A stretch of DNA of 6,564 nt, from assembly GCA_023430845.1 (NCBI GenBank), contig JAEYYJ010000065.1, positions 1 to 6,564 of the forward strand. Direction: 5' to 3'. This document shows, piece by piece, positions 6,119 to 6,564 of the stretch. The notes under the pieces were generated by a model that did not search any database, was not told the DNA's origin, and saw only the letters and a program-made list of their open reading frames with translations. Within the stretch, counting starts at the first letter, position 1. Every line of letters starts with the position of its first letter. Source of the stretch: Pseudomonadota bacterium (GTDB taxonomy: Bacteria; Pseudomonadota; Alphaproteobacteria; Rhizobiales; Hyphomicrobiaceae). The position numbers were made by a program, and so were the translations under genes.

Positions 6119-6564
6119 TCAGCTCACGATGCCTTCCTTGCGCGCCCAGTCGAGCCCGCGATCGAGAGCCCGCGCCATGCGATCGAACATAGAGTTGATC
6201 TGATCGACATTGATGACCAGCGGCGGGCAGAGCGCCAGCGTGTCACCGGCGATCGAACGCGAGATCAGCCCTTCTTCCTGAGCGAAGATGTTCACCTTCG
6301 CACCGACGCCCTGACGCGGATCGAACGACGCTTTGCTCTTCTTGTCCTTCACGAGCTCGATGCCGCCGATGAGGCCGACACCCCGCGTCTCGCCGACGAG
6401 CGGATGCGCGTCGAGCTCCTTCAGGCGCTTCATGAACGTCGGCGCGACCTTGCGCACGTGGCCCACGATGTCGATGCGCTCGTAGATTTCGAGTGTCTTG
6501 ACCGCCACGGCCGAGGCCACCGGATGACCCGAGTACGTGAAGCCGTGCGCGAATACGCCGAGCT
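6119..6564 (-). CDS. Class III PLP-dependent aminotransferase, C-terminal part (5' end outside window)
   Basis: This is the C-terminal 147 residues of a fold-type I aminotransferase of class III (omega-amino acid/pyruvate aminotransferase relatives, usually 430-470 residues). The frame continues past the right edge. The GTG at 6520 is internal, because the residues before it read LGVFAHGFTYSGHP, the family's conserved segment whose Thr contacts the PLP phosphate of the partner subunit. Further landmarks are ETRGVGLIGGIELVKD, with the conserved Arg-Gly and Gly-Ile-Glu-Leu pattern, and GDTLALCPPLVINVDQI near the end. The PLP-binding lysine lies upstream, outside the window. The enzyme should transfer an amino group from an amine or omega-amino acid to a keto acid such as pyruvate; the exact substrate cannot be told from this part. 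It is convergent with the decarboxylase-family gene, 59 bp apart. Confidence 0.92.
   Translation of the reverse strand, partial: LGVFAHGFTYSGHPVASAVAVKTLEIYERIDIVGHVRKVAPTFMKRLKELDAHPLVGETRGVGLIGGIELVKDKKSKASFDPRQGVGAKVNIFAQEEGLISRSIAGDTLALCPPLVINVDQINSMFDRMARALDRGLDWARKEGIVS

Overview
This 6.6 kb, GC-rich window carries only protein-coding genes. Codon use, the alphaproteobacterial-type class A penicillin-binding protein and the overall protein style suggest an alphaproteobacterium, probably of the order Hyphomicrobiales (Rhizobiales). That placement is an inference from protein resemblance, not a database result. I see no rRNA, tRNA, CRISPR array, insertion sequence or phage gene.

Layout. 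(1) Positions 1-2805, plus strand: the end of a three-gene export operon. It holds the C-terminal part of a MacA/HlyD-type periplasmic adaptor (cut by the left edge), a MacB/LolD-type ATPase, and a MacB/FtsX-type permease. Gaps are 8 bp and then a 4-bp start/stop overlap. ATPase and permease are separate polypeptides, unlike fused E. coli MacB. Together they should form a tripartite pump with an outer-membrane channel encoded elsewhere. (2) Positions 2812-5397, minus strand: a complete bifunctional penicillin-binding protein 1A (mrcA/ponA), tail-to-tail with the permease and separated by 6 bp. (3) Positions 5398-5663: a divergent intergenic region of 266 bp with three short dyad symmetries and weak promoter candidates. 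(4) Positions 5664-6059, plus strand: a small carboxymuconolactone decarboxylase-family protein, followed by a clear intrinsic terminator. (5) Positions 6119-6564, minus strand: the C-terminal third of a class III PLP-dependent aminotransferase, cut by the right edge.

Functional links. The export operon is one transcription unit in all likelihood. The other three genes look like independent units of general cell-wall and metabolic function, and nothing shows that they work together.

The most unusual item is in the adaptor: about 130 residues lie between the beta-barrel and the membrane-proximal domain. They contain two helical stretches with an L-[ST]-D-x-Q motif, reminiscent of Spy/CpxP-type periplasmic proteins, joined by a Gly-rich linker. 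I found no convincing new multi-gene system; most of the window is ordinary chromosomal content.
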